A stretch of DNA of 64,000 bases from Streptomyces cyaneogriseus subsp. noncyanogenus. GTDB lineage: Bacteria > Actinomycetota > Actinomycetes > Streptomycetales > Streptomycetaceae. The notes below the pieces were generated by a model. It saw only the letters and a list, made by a program, of their open reading frames with translations. It searched no databases and was not told where the DNA came from. This document shows, one piece after another, positions 19,301-28,908 of this stretch (its first letter is position 1; each line of letters starts with the position of its first letter). The translations under genes and the position numbers were made by a program. The stretch spans positions 6,944,001 through 7,008,000 of the forward strand of contig NZ_CP010849.1 of assembly GCF_000931445.1 (NCBI RefSeq), written 5' to 3'.

Positions 19301-20644
19301 GTATGCTATACGAAGTTATTACGCGCCTACAGCAACAACGCGCCCGCCCCCTTCTCCGACCCGACGGGCGAGTTCTTCCCCGTCCTGATCCGCATCGCGG
19401 CCCGTATCGCCATCCAGGCCGCGATCCGTGCGGCGGCCCGCCGCGCGGCGGCGATCGCGGCCCGCAAGGCGGCGGCGGCCCGGCGAGCGGCGGCCAAGCG
19501 GGCAGCGGCCCGCGCGGCGGCCAAGCGCGCCGCGGCCAGAAGAGCGGCGGCCCAGGCCCGCGCCCGCGCGGCCCGCGCCGCGGCGAGGAAGGCGGCGGCC
19601 CGGCGAGCGGCGGCCCGCAAGGCCGCGGCCCGGCCCAAGCCCCGTGCCAAGCCCCGCTCCCAGCCCAAGCCCCGCCCGAAGCCGCGCCAGGTGAAGCGGG
19701 CGGTGAAGAAGGTCGCCAAGGAAGTCAGGAACGAGGCCCGGGAGTCGGCGAAGGAGGAGGTGCGCAGCGGCGCCTGTGAGACGGCCGCGGGCGGAGCGAA
19801 CAGCTTCGTTCCCGGGACGAAGGTCCTGATGGCCGACGGCTCCACCAAGCCGATCGAGAAGGTCAAGGCCGGCGACAAGGTCGTCGCCACCGACCCCAGG
19901 ACCGGTAGGACCACCGTCCAGACGGCTACGGCAACGATCGTCGGCAAGGGCAGCAAGGACCTGGTGAGGATCACGCTCACCGTCCACGACGGTTCCGACG
20001 CCCGGTCCAAGGCCACGACGACGGTCACCGCGACGGCCGGCCACCCGTTCTGGGTGCCGCACCTGCGGCAGTGGGTCGACGCCGGTGAGCTGAAGCCGGG
20101 TCAGTGGCTCCAGACCTCCTCCGGCACCTGGATCCAGATCGGCGCCGTCGAGGCGTGGACGGCCAAGGCCACGGTGCACAACCTCACCGTCACCGAGGCG
20201 CACACGTACTACGTGCTGGCGGGTGCCACGCCGGTGTTGTCGCACAACTGCGGCGAGGTGGCGGTCGACACCAACGCCGTGACGGACGCGCTGTCCGGTG
20301 CGAAGACCGCCGAAGTGGACGCCGCTCTGGCCGGGCGCGCGCCCGTGCTGTCACCCACGGCGCGGCGCGAACTGCTGGAGGGCGGGCACTCGGAAGCCGC
20401 CATCGACGGCTGGTTGTCGGCGCGAGGCGGCCGTATGGGTCCCGCGGCCACCGCGGCCGGCGTCGCCGGACTGCAGGCTCGTCTCAGGAAGATGTGGAAG
20501 GGCAAGTCGTTCAATCCGATGATTGCCGACGATGATGCCGCGGTGCTGCACTCCGCGGTGCAGGACGGATTGTCGATCATCACGAACGACAAGCGGTTCT
20601 ACAAGAACATCGACAGGCTCGGATACTCGAGTGAGCGATACTAG
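13343..20644 (+). CDS. RHS-repeat polymorphic toxin with PT-Hint and C-terminal PIN nuclease (interrupted by assembly artefact)
   Basis: GTG 13343 follows GGGGGGAGG by 7 nt and begins a hydrophobic leader (SLFVGMVMFVGLIP). RHS/YD repeats fill roughly residues 300-1820, ending in the RHS core-associated block TGLTRLGARDYDPLTGRF. As given, the frame runs from 13343 into linker DNA and stops at 19267. The same frame resumes at 19324 and runs to 20644. Removing 18862-19323 (462 bp, a multiple of 3) restores one frame of about 2279 aa. The tail contains an Ala/Arg-rich helical tract, a PT-Hint domain (NSFVPGTKVLMADGS ... TYYVLAGATPVLSHNC), and a PIN-type toxin (VDTNAV, LSPTARREL, DDDAAVLHSA, ITNDKRF). 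Hint-type self-cleavage would release the toxin. RNase activity is inferred from the PIN acidic residues. Confidence 0.85.
18862..19323. other. Assembly artefact: two linker/loxP chimeras, an inverted copy and a duplicated end
   Basis: Segments 19135-19190 and 19268-19323 are loxP-containing paired-end linker chimeras, each built of two inverted linker halves. Between them, 19191-19267 is the exact reverse complement of 18277-18353. Sequence beginning at 19324 repeats that at 18862 for about 140 bp with a few mismatches before diverging into different Ala/Arg repeats. The block is 462 bp, so its removal keeps the RHS frame. The mismatches leave open that two rhs paralogues were joined here. 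Confidence 0.85.
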
Positions 20645-20656
20645 CCGCCTGTGAGG

Positions 20657-20688
20657 GGATGGCCCGCCTGCCAGCAGGCGGGCCATCC
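20657..20688 (+). terminator. Strong hairpin between toxin and candidate immunity gene
   Basis: A perfect 15-bp inverted repeat (GGATGGCCCGCCTGC / GCAGGCGGGCCATCC) with a 2-nt loop lies 12 bp after the RHS stop codon. It could terminate or attenuate transcription, so that the downstream gene needs its own promoter or read-through. Confidence 0.75.
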
Positions 20689-20736
20689 GCGTATACGTGC
20701 GCTGTGTGCGTGTGCGTGTGCGAGCGAGGAGGCCAT

Positions 20737-21066
20737 GTGGACGAAGAAGAACTTCAGGAGATCGAAGAGTTGTGCTCCGCGGCGACGCCGGGTCCGTGGT
20801 TCGTGAGGATCCTGGACGACGATTCCGCCATGAACCTGGTGGCGGTGAGCACGACACCCGGTGACGATCGGGCAAGGAGGTGGCCGGAGTTCGACCACGG
20901 AGAGATCGTCGCGGCGACACTGGTGCAGCATCCGAGGTATGTCGATTCCGGTGACGAGCGCTGGGACGAGAACGCGGCCTTCATCGCGATGGCGAGAGAG
21001 GCCGTTCCGCGCCTGACGGCCGAGATCAGACGTCTGCGCGCCGCGCTGTCGGACGGTGCCGACTGA
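20737..21066 (+). CDS. Candidate immunity protein for the RHS-PIN toxin (ATPGPW-type small protein)
   Basis: 109 aa from GTG 20737, preceded by CGAGGAGG. The frame upstream of this GTG is low-complexity and contains the terminator hairpin, so the longer start is rejected. The protein is acidic and starts VDEEELQEIEELCSAATPGPW. It ends in a helical segment (ENAAFIAMAREAVPRLTAEI). The ATPGPW ... AFIA-AR--VP pattern is shared by small actinobacterial and phage proteins of unknown function. The immunity role is inferred purely from position, directly downstream of the toxin tip on the same strand, and from its small acidic character. Confidence 0.55.
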   Translation: MDEEELQEIEELCSAATPGPWFVRILDDDSAMNLVAVSTTPGDDRARRWPEFDHGEIVAATLVQHPRYVDSGDERWDENAAFIAMAREAVPRLTAEIRRLRAALSDGAD

Positions 21067-21340
21067 CGCGGTCCGCCGCCGGGTGGAGGTGTGGCGCCTC
21101 GTGAGGGCGTGACGCCCGGGCCCATCGACGGCTCATCGGTCTGTCGTACGAATCCTCATACCAGAGTGGGACGCGGCGCGGGAGACTTTGTCAACTGCCC
21201 ACCGCACATGATGCGCGGGCAACTACCGTGAGTGTCCGTAGGGCGACGCAGGGCCGTCACAGGTTCGTGCGTCCGACGCCGCCTGCGCGGGTACCTCCGC
21301 GCGGGCCACCCCGTCCCCACGGACCAGTACGAGGACACCG

Positions 21341-23230
21341 ATGTCTCACCTCCGCGCCCCCGCCGCGCGCGCAGAGCGCCGTGAAGGCGGGCGGCACGGC
21401 CGGCCGGCCGCCCGGACCGCCGCCGCGCCGCCCGAGTCCCCGATACGGTCCCAACTGCTGCGCCTGGCCGTGCTTCCGCCCGTCGCGGTCGCCCTCGGAG
21501 CCGGTGCCGCCGTGCTGTTCACCATGCGGTCCACCGGGATCCTGCCCGGCCCGACCCTGTGGGCCGTCCTCGCCGGGGCCGTCTGCGTCACGCTGGCCGC
21601 CGTCGTGATCGCCGCCGTGGCGGCGACCCGCGCCGTCCACTCCGTGTGCGACCGCGTCGCCGCCCTTCGCCGCGGCGCCGCCCGCCAGGAGGACGACCTG
21701 CGCGCCCTCGTCGAGGCGCTGCGCCGCGGCGACAGCCCGGACCCGCCCCGGCGGCACGGCGAGCCCGGTGACGGGGCCGTCGGCGCCGTCGGGGCCGACG
21801 ACTTCGACCTGCTCGCCGCCGACCTGGCGCGCGTCCACGACGGCGCCGTCACCGCCGTCCTCCAGGCCGCGCGCCTGGCCGGCCGGACGGGCAGCGAACA
21901 GAAGATGGAGGTCTTCGTCAGCCTCGCCCGGCGCCTGCAGTCACTGGTGCACCGCGAGATCTCCCTCCTCGACGAGCTGGAGAACGAGATGGAGGACCCC
22001 GAACTGCTCAAGGGCCTCTTCCACGTCGACCACCTCGCCACCCGCATCCGGCGCCACGCCGAGAACCTCGCCGTGCTCGGCGGCGCCGTCTCCCGCCGCC
22101 AGTGGAGCAACCCCGTCGGCATGACCGAGGTGCTGCGCTCGGCCATCGCCGAGGTCGAGCAGTACTCGCGGGTCAAACTCGTGCCGCCGATCGACGGCAC
22201 GCTGCGCGGCCACGCCGTCGCCGACGTCATCCACCTGCTCGCCGAACTCGTTGAGAACGCCACGGTGTTCTCCGCCCCGCACACCCAGGTGCTGCTGCGC
22301 GCCGGCCGCGTCACCTCCGGACTCGCCGTCGAGGTCGAGGACCGGGGGCTCGGGATGCCCGCCGAGGAGCAGGAGCGGATGAACGCCCTGCTCGACGACC
22401 CCGACCAGGTCAATGTCGCCCGGCTGCTGGCGGACGGCCGCATCGGGCTGTACGTCGTCTCCCAGCTCGCCCGGCGGCACGGCGTCACCGTGCGCCTACA
22501 GACCAACATCTACGGCGGAGTGCAGGCCGTCATCGTCGTCCCGCAGGCCCTGCTGGGTGCCGAACCCGACGCCCCCGGAGCGACGGAGCGGTCCGGCGAG
22601 GCCACCGGCGCCCGCCCGGCCGCCGCCGCGCCCCGGCCGGAGCACGCCCTGCCCGCTCCCGTGGCACCGGCCTTCGTGCCCGAGCCCCGGCACGAGGGCG
22701 CCGCCCGGCCCCCCGCGCCGGCGGCGCACGGCGAGGACCCCCCGCCGCTGCCCGTACGCGGCGCCCACCCGCACCGGCCCACCCCCGCCGACGCCGTGCC
22801 CGGCATCCGGCCCGGCGACCGCCGCGCCCTCGACGAGAACGCCGGGGCGCCGCCCGTCCCGCGCCACCCCGCCGTGCGCGGCACCATGGGCAAGCCCCGA
22901 CTGCCCCGCCGCCGTGCCCAGGAGCACCTCGCGCCGCAACTGCGCGGCGGCCCCGCGCCCCGCCCGGACACCGACCACCTCGCCGGCCACGACCCCGGCC
23001 TGATGGCCGCCTTCCAGCGCGGCATCGGCCTCGCCGAGGCCCAGCACCACCTGGAGGCGGACCACCGGGAGCGGGGCCGGCCCGAGGCGCGGCCCGCACC
23101 GGCGGCCCGGACGGGCGAAGCGGGACCCGGAAAGCCGCCCGCGCCCCTCACGACCCCGGAAGGGCACGGTCTGTCCGTGTCCCGGCCCGGCCCCACCATC
23201 CGGCACGACGGGAGCGCACCGGCCGGATGA
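21341..23230 (+). CDS. cvnA: Conservon sensor histidine kinase-like protein (CvnA-like)
   Basis: 629 aa. Two transmembrane helices (about residues 42-62 and 70-92) have a very short extracytoplasmic loop, then a linker and an ATP-binding HATPase_c domain: N box LAELVENATVFS, G1 VEDRGLGM and G2 GRIGLYVVSQLARRHG. The expected phospho-acceptor region is the LENEMEDPELL segment before HVDHLATRIRRHAENL, which is atypical of true histidine kinases, as in the conservon family. The last 230 residues are Pro/Ala-rich and disordered. It heads a five-gene operon (roadblock, DUF742, GTPase, GAF), and conservons form membrane-associated GTPase signalling complexes. Confidence 0.92.
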   Translation: MSHLRAPAARAERREGGRHGRPAARTAAAPPESPIRSQLLRLAVLPPVAVALGAGAAVLFTMRSTGILPGPTLWAVLAGAVCVTLAAVVIAAVAATRAVHSVCDRVAALRRGAARQEDDLRALVEALRRGDSPDPPRRHGEPGDGAVGAVGADDFDLLAADLARVHDGAVTAVLQAARLAGRTGSEQKMEVFVSLARRLQSLVHREISLLDELENEMEDPELLKGLFHVDHLATRIRRHAENLAVLGGAVSRRQWSNPVGMTEVLRSAIAEVEQYSRVKLVPPIDGTLRGHAVADVIHLLAELVENATVFSAPHTQVLLRAGRVTSGLAVEVEDRGLGMPAEEQERMNALLDDPDQVNVARLLADGRIGLYVVSQLARRHGVTVRLQTNIYGGVQAVIVVPQALLGAEPDAPGATERSGEATGARPAAAAPRPEHALPAPVAPAFVPEPRHEGAARPPAPAAHGEDPPPLPVRGAHPHRPTPADAVPGIRPGDRRALDENAGAPPVPRHPAVRGTMGKPRLPRRRAQEHLAPQLRGGPAPRPDTDHLAGHDPGLMAAFQRGIGLAEAQHHLEADHRERGRPEARPAPAARTGEAGPGKPPAPLTTPEGHGLSVSRPGPTIRHDGSAPAG

Positions 23231-23301
23231 CCAGGACCACCACCCCGGTTTCCACCCCCAGCGCTCCCGCTGACCTTCGTATCTCAAGGAGTCGATCCCC
23301 C

Positions 23302-23754
23302 ATGGCGAGCGATGCGCCGACCGGCCATGTATCCGATCTCGACTGGCTGATGAGCGGCCTCGTGCAGCGCGTACCGCACACCACCAGCGCCGTGCTGCTG
23401 TCCTGCGACGGGCTGGTGAAGTCCGTCCACGGCCTCGACCCGGACAGCGCCGACCACATGGCGGCCCTGGCCTCCGGCCTGTACTCCCTCGGCCGCAGCG
23501 CCGGTGTCCGCTTCGGTGACGGCGGCGACGTACGGCAGGTCGTCGTCGAACTCGACTCGATGCTGCTGTTCGTCACCACGGCCGGTTCCGGCACCTGCCT
23601 CGCCGTCCTGGCCGGCCGCGAGGCCGACGCGGCTGTGCTCGGGTACGAGATGGCGATGCTCGTCAAGAGCGTCCGCCCCTATCTGGTGACCGCGCCCCGG
23701 CAGCAGGCCCCGGGCTCCCCGGTGGCCCCGACGTCGCCGGCGATGAGGTCTTGA
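23302..23754 (+). CDS. cvnB: Roadblock/LC7-domain protein (CvnB-like)
   Basis: 150 aa from ATG 23302, preceded by AAGGAG. An alternative ATG at 23227 overlaps the previous stop codon, but the conserved family N-terminus begins at MASDAPTGHVSDLDWLMSG. Roadblock/LC7 fold (LVQRVPHTTSAVLLSCDGL, TAGSGTCLAVLAG), related to MglB, which acts on small GTPases as an activator or scaffold. The neighbouring GTPase is the expected partner. Confidence 0.92.
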   Translation: MASDAPTGHVSDLDWLMSGLVQRVPHTTSAVLLSCDGLVKSVHGLDPDSADHMAALASGLYSLGRSAGVRFGDGGDVRQVVVELDSMLLFVTTAGSGTCLAVLAGREADAAVLGYEMAMLVKSVRPYLVTAPRQQAPGSPVAPTSPAMRS

Positions 23755-23756
23755 GC

Positions 23757-24128
23757 GTGGTGACGGCCGGCGACGGGCCCTGGCTCGACGAGGCGGCCGG
23801 TCGGCTCGTGCGCCCCTTCACGGTCAGCAACGGCCGCACCCGGCCCACCGTCGCCCTCGACCTCCTGTCGCAGGTGATGGCGACCGGGGCCACCCCCCTC
23901 GGCTACCTCGGCCCCGAGCACGCGCAGGCGCTCGACCTGTGCCGCGGGCCCGTCCCGGTCGCCGAGGTCGCCGCCCATCTGAGGCTGCCGGTGGCGGTCA
24001 CCAAGGTGCTGCTGTCGGACCTCGTCGACTGCGGGGTGCTGACCACCAAGCCCCCCGCGTTTTACCACAACCCCACGGACCGGGCCCTTCTGGAGGCAGT
24101 GCTCGATGGACTACGACGACAGCTCTGA
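23757..24128 (+). CDS. cvnC: DUF742 protein (CvnC-like)
   Basis: About 123 aa. GTG 23757 was chosen, and TTG 23751 overlapping the previous stop is possible. DUF742 family: RLVRPFTVSNGRTRP near the N-terminus and a winged-helix-like C-terminal half (LCRGPVPVAEVAAHL, LLSDLVDCGVL). It is the third conservon component and overlaps the GTPase gene by 23 bp. Its biochemical role is not established, and it presumably contacts the kinase-like or GTPase subunits. Confidence 0.9.
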   Translation: MVTAGDGPWLDEAAGRLVRPFTVSNGRTRPTVALDLLSQVMATGATPLGYLGPEHAQALDLCRGPVPVAEVAAHLRLPVAVTKVLLSDLVDCGVLTTKPPAFYHNPTDRALLEAVLDGLRRQL

Positions 24129-24726
24129 CCACGGCGACGGCACCGATCCGTTCCCCACCGCGCTGAAGATCCTCGTGGCGGGCGGATTCGGCGTGGGCAA
24201 GACCACCTTCGTCGGCGCGGTCAGCGAGATCGCGCCGCTCAGCACGGAGGAACTGCTCACCACGGTCAGTGCCGCCACCGACGACCTCGACGGCATCGAG
24301 AACAAACTCGAGACGACCGTCGCGATGGACTTCGGCCGCATCACCCTCGACCCCGACCATGTGCTCTACCTCTTCGGCACCCCCGGCCAGGAGCGGTTCT
24401 GGTTCATGTGGGACGAACTGTGCGAGGGCGCGCTCGGCGCGGTCGTCCTGGCCGACACCCGGCGCCTGGAGGACTCCTTCGCGGCCATCGACTTCTTCGA
24501 GCAGCGCGGCCTCGTCTTCATCGTCGCCATCAACGAGTTCGACGGCGCCCATCGCTACGACCCCGATGAGGTCCGTACCGCCCTCGACCTGTCCCCGCGG
24601 ATCCCCGTCGTGCGCTGCGACGCCCGCATCTCCAGCTCGGGCGTGCAGACCCTGCTGACCCTCGTACGCCACCTCCTCGCCCACACCCCGGCCGCCCCGG
24701 CGACGGAGCACGGCGCCCCCCTGTGA
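24106..24726 (+). CDS. cvnD: Conservon small GTPase (CvnD-like)
   Basis: 206 aa Ras-like ATP/GTP-binding protein. P-loop GGFGVGKT at residues 26-33, switch II YLFGTPGQERFWFMWDEL, and G4 position NEFDGA in place of the usual NKxD, a variation typical of conservon GTPases. It overlaps the DUF742 gene, indicating coupled translation. It is expected to cycle between GTP and GDP under control of the roadblock protein and to signal with the membrane kinase-like subunit. Confidence 0.94.
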   Translation: MDYDDSSDHGDGTDPFPTALKILVAGGFGVGKTTFVGAVSEIAPLSTEELLTTVSAATDDLDGIENKLETTVAMDFGRITLDPDHVLYLFGTPGQERFWFMWDELCEGALGAVVLADTRRLEDSFAAIDFFEQRGLVFIVAINEFDGAHRYDPDEVRTALDLSPRIPVVRCDARISSSGVQTLLTLVRHLLAHTPAAPATEHGAPL

Positions 24727-24825
24727 TGAGCCCCCGCCCGTACCCACCGCCACGGAGCCGCCCATGACGTACGTCCACGGCGCACGTCCTCCCCGCCCGC
24801 GCGCCGCCCGCCACGGAGCCCGCCG

Positions 24826-25404
24826 ATGAGCTACGACCCACCCCGCCCGGCCGGTCGTCTGCTGCTCACGCCCGAGGACCGGGAAGCCCCCGCCCGGGTG
24901 CGGCGGCTGCACCGGCTGGGGCTGGCACAGCGCCCGGAGCCCGCGCTCGACGACTTCGCGGACCGTCTCGCCGAGCTCGCGGGCACGCCGTACGCGATGG
25001 TCAACTTCCCTGTGGAGAGCGGGCAGTTCTTCGCCGGTCTGCATGTCACGGACCCCGCGCCGGCCGGCGCGGGCGACGGCACCGGGCCGGTCTTCGGCCG
25101 GGTGCAGCCGCGCGACCACGGCTTCTGCCCGCATGTGGTGGCCCGGCGCAAGGCGCTGGTCCTGGAAGACGTCCGCGACTATCCGCGGTTCGCGGGCAAT
25201 CCGGTCGTCGACGCGTTCGGCATCCGCTCCTACCTCGGCGCCCCGCTCATCGACAGCACGGGGACGGTCCTGGGCACGGTCAGCGCCGCCGACGTACGGC
25301 CCAGGCCGTGGGGGAAGGCGGGGCTGGAGACCATCAAGGCGACGGCGGCGGATCTCATGACCCGCCTGGAGCGGTGCGCGGGCGACGGACTGCCCCTGCT
25401 GTGA
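24826..25404 (+). CDS. GAF-domain protein, fifth gene of the conservon
   Basis: 192 aa, ATG 24826. One GAF domain fills most of the protein, with the actinobacterial signature DHGFCPHVVARRKALVLED, then DYPRFAGNPVVDAFGIRSYL, GAPLIDSTGTVLGTVSAADV and a C-terminal helix. GAF domains bind small ligands or chromophores, and the Cys in the HGFC motif could be a redox or ligand site (inference). It lies 99 bp after the GTPase on the same strand. Some conservons carry a fifth gene, often a cytochrome P450, and here the fifth partner would be a sensor module. Confidence 0.85.
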   Translation: MSYDPPRPAGRLLLTPEDREAPARVRRLHRLGLAQRPEPALDDFADRLAELAGTPYAMVNFPVESGQFFAGLHVTDPAPAGAGDGTGPVFGRVQPRDHGFCPHVVARRKALVLEDVRDYPRFAGNPVVDAFGIRSYLGAPLIDSTGTVLGTVSAADVRPRPWGKAGLETIKATAADLMTRLERCAGDGLPLL

Positions 25405-25724
25405 CCGGTCCACCGGGTGGGAGACCGGCCGAAGGCCGTGCGGTGGGCGGGCGGGGCGGACGGCCCGGCACGGGGGAGCGCGGCGGGGCGAGGGAGTGCG
25501 GCGCGCGACGGGCCAGGCGCGGCAGCGTGGTGGGGGTGGGGTGGGGCGGCGCGGCGGCCTGCCGGGAGAGGTGTGAAGAAGAGCTGCGGCCGTGCTTAAG
25601 AAAACCTCGATGGACCGGCACCGCGCCCATGGGGCAGATTGCTGTGCGATTCCACCGCTCTCCCGGGAAACGGGCTCCTTCGGCATGCCCGGCGCCGGGA
25701 TCTCACCCCTCAGGAGCCGTAGCG
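25405..25724. other. Intergenic region upstream of tdh, no gene seen
   Basis: About 320 bp. I see no supported gene. The segment 25600-25660 is relatively AT-richer and may contain the tdh-kbl promoter, but no clear -35/-10 pair or operator can be asserted. Confidence 0.5.
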
Positions 25725-26753
25725 TTGAAGGCGCTGGTCAAGCAGAAGGCGGAGCCCGGGCTCTGGCTCACGGACGTCCCCGAGCCCGCCGTCGGGCCCG
25801 GCGACGTACTCATCAAAGTGCTGCGCACCGGCATCTGCGGCACCGACCTGCACATCCGGGCCTGGGACGGCTGGGCGCAGCAGGCCATCCGCACCCCGCT
25901 CGTCGTCGGCCACGAGTTCGTGGGCGAGGTCGTCGGGACCGGGCGGGACGTCACCGACGTCAAGGTCGGCGACCGGGTCAGCGGGGAGGGCCACCTGGTC
26001 TGCGGCAAGTGCCGCAACTGTCTGGCCGGCCGCCGCCACCTGTGCCGGGCCACGGTCGGTCTCGGCGTCGGCCGGGACGGGGCGTTCGCCGAGTACGTCG
26101 CCCTGCCCGCGTCCAACGTGTGGGTGCACCGCGTCCCGGTCGACCTCGACGTCGCGGCGATCTTCGACCCGTTCGGCAACGCCGTGCACACCGCCCTGTC
26201 CTTCCCGCTGGTCGGGGAGGACGTGCTGATCACCGGGGCCGGGCCGATCGGCCTGATGGCCGCGGCCGTCGCCCGGCACGCCGGTGCCCGCAACGTCGTG
26301 GTCACCGATGTCAGCGAGGAGCGGCTGGAGCTGGCCCGCAAGGTCGGCGCGAGCCTGGCCCTGAACGTGTCCGGCACCACGATCGCCGACGGGCAGCGCG
26401 AGCTGGGTCTGCGGGAGGGCTTCGACATCGGTCTGGAGATGTCCGGCCGCCCCGAGGCGCTGCGGGACATGATCGCCAACATGACGCACGGCGGCCGGAT
26501 CGCGATGCTCGGCCTGCCGTCGGAGGAGTTCGCGGTCGACTGGGCCCGCGTCGTCACCTCGATGATCACCCTCAAGGGCATCTACGGCCGGGAGATGTTC
26601 GAGACCTGGTACGCGATGTCGGTGCTGCTGGAGGGCGGCCTCGACCTCGGCCCCGTGATCACCGGCCGCTACGCCTGCCACGACTTCGAGGCGGCGTTCG
26701 CCGACGCGGCGAGCGGCAAGGGCGGCAAGGTCATCCTCGACTGGACCGCGTAA
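25725..26753 (+). CDS. tdh: L-threonine 3-dehydrogenase
   Basis: 342 aa zinc-dependent medium-chain dehydrogenase that oxidises L-threonine to 2-amino-3-ketobutyrate with NAD+. TTG 25725 (read as Met, then KALVKQKAEPGLWL) follows AGGAG by 8 nt. Catalytic zinc ligands lie in TGICGTDLHI and GHEFVGEVV, structural zinc cysteines in CGKCRNCLAGRRHLC, and the Rossmann motif is TGAGPIGLMAAAVA. AIFDPFGNAVHTAL is diagnostic for Tdh. kbl follows after 27 bp, completing the threonine-to-glycine pathway. Confidence 0.95.
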   Translation: MKALVKQKAEPGLWLTDVPEPAVGPGDVLIKVLRTGICGTDLHIRAWDGWAQQAIRTPLVVGHEFVGEVVGTGRDVTDVKVGDRVSGEGHLVCGKCRNCLAGRRHLCRATVGLGVGRDGAFAEYVALPASNVWVHRVPVDLDVAAIFDPFGNAVHTALSFPLVGEDVLITGAGPIGLMAAAVARHAGARNVVVTDVSEERLELARKVGASLALNVSGTTIADGQRELGLREGFDIGLEMSGRPEALRDMIANMTHGGRIAMLGLPSEEFAVDWARVVTSMITLKGIYGREMFETWYAMSVLLEGGLDLGPVITGRYACHDFEAAFADAASGKGGKVILDWTA

Positions 26754-26780
26754 GTCACCTGCACTTCAAGGAGCTTCCCC

Positions 26781-27974
<1,194 letters not shown>

Positions 27975-28005
27975 CCAGGGCCGGTGACCTGAGAGAATCG
28001 ATTAC

Positions 28006-28908
28006 ATGATCGAAGCGCGGCGGCTGCACATCCTCCGTGCGGTGGCCGACCACCGCACGGTGACGGCGGCTGCCGCCGCGCTGTATCTCACCCCGTCGGC
28101 GGTCTCCCAGCAGCTCACGGCTTTGGAGCAGGAGACCGGCCACCGTCTGGTGGAGCGGAGCGCCAAGGGCGTACGGCTGACCCCGGCCGGCGAGATCCTG
28201 CTCGGCCACACCAACGCGGTCCTCGCCCAGCTCGAACGTGCCGAGGCGGAGCTGGCCGCGTACAGCTCCGGCCAGGCCGGCACGGTCACCGTCGCCTCCT
28301 TCGCCACCGGCGTCGCCCTGGTCGTCGCGCCCGCCGCGACCCGGCTCGCCCGGACGGCGCCCGGCATCCGCATCCGCGTCCAGGACGCCGAGGGCGACGC
28401 CAGTCTGCCGATGGTGCTGGACCGGCAGGTCGACGTGGCCGTCGCCGTCGAGTACCGCGGGGCACCGCCCGCCGACGACCCGCGGCTGACCCACGTCCCG
28501 CTCTACGCCGAGCCGTTCGACGCGGTGGTGCCGGTCGCCCACCGCCTGGCCGACGCCACCGAGGTACCGCTCGCGGAGCTGGCCAAGGACGCCTGGATCG
28601 GCCCCTACCCGGGCAACCCCTGCCACGACGTCGTCGTCCTGGCCTGCGAGAGCGCCGGTTTCCAGCCCCGCCTGGAGCACTCCTCCGACGACTTCCGCGC
28701 GGTCGTCGCCCTCGCTTCGGCCGGGGTGGGCGTGGCCCTCGTCCCGCGGTCGGCACTGCGCGGCATGGACCTGACGGGCGTCGTGGTCCGCCCGGTCGAC
28801 GGGGTGGCCCCCACCCGCCGGGTCTTCGCCGCCGTCCGCAGGGGAGCCGAAGGCCATCCGCTGATCCGCCCGGTACTGGACGCGCTGGTGGAAGCGGCGC
28901 GGATGTGA
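28006..28908 (+). CDS. LysR-family transcriptional regulator
   Basis: 300 aa. The N-terminal winged helix (LHILRAVADHRTVTAAAAAL, SAVSQQLTALEQETGHRLVE) is followed by the periplasmic-binding-like effector domain with the LysR hinge. It lies directly downstream of tdh-kbl on the same strand (31-bp gap), but control of that operon is not demonstrated. The 3' end, including the stop codon, is the first unit of a 30-bp tandem repeat. Confidence 0.92.
   Translation: MIEARRLHILRAVADHRTVTAAAAALYLTPSAVSQQLTALEQETGHRLVERSAKGVRLTPAGEILLGHTNAVLAQLERAEAELAAYSSGQAGTVTVASFATGVALVVAPAATRLARTAPGIRIRVQDAEGDASLPMVLDRQVDVAVAVEYRGAPPADDPRLTHVPLYAEPFDAVVPVAHRLADATEVPLAELAKDAWIGPYPGNPCHDVVVLACESAGFQPRLEHSSDDFRAVVALASAGVGVALVPRSALRGMDLTGVVVRPVDGVAPTRRVFAAVRRGAEGHPLIRPVLDALVEAARM

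Noticed and set aside
24106..24726. GTPase inactivated by lack of NKxD
   Set aside because: Conservon GTPases commonly have variant G4 motifs (here NEFD), so this is not a defect.
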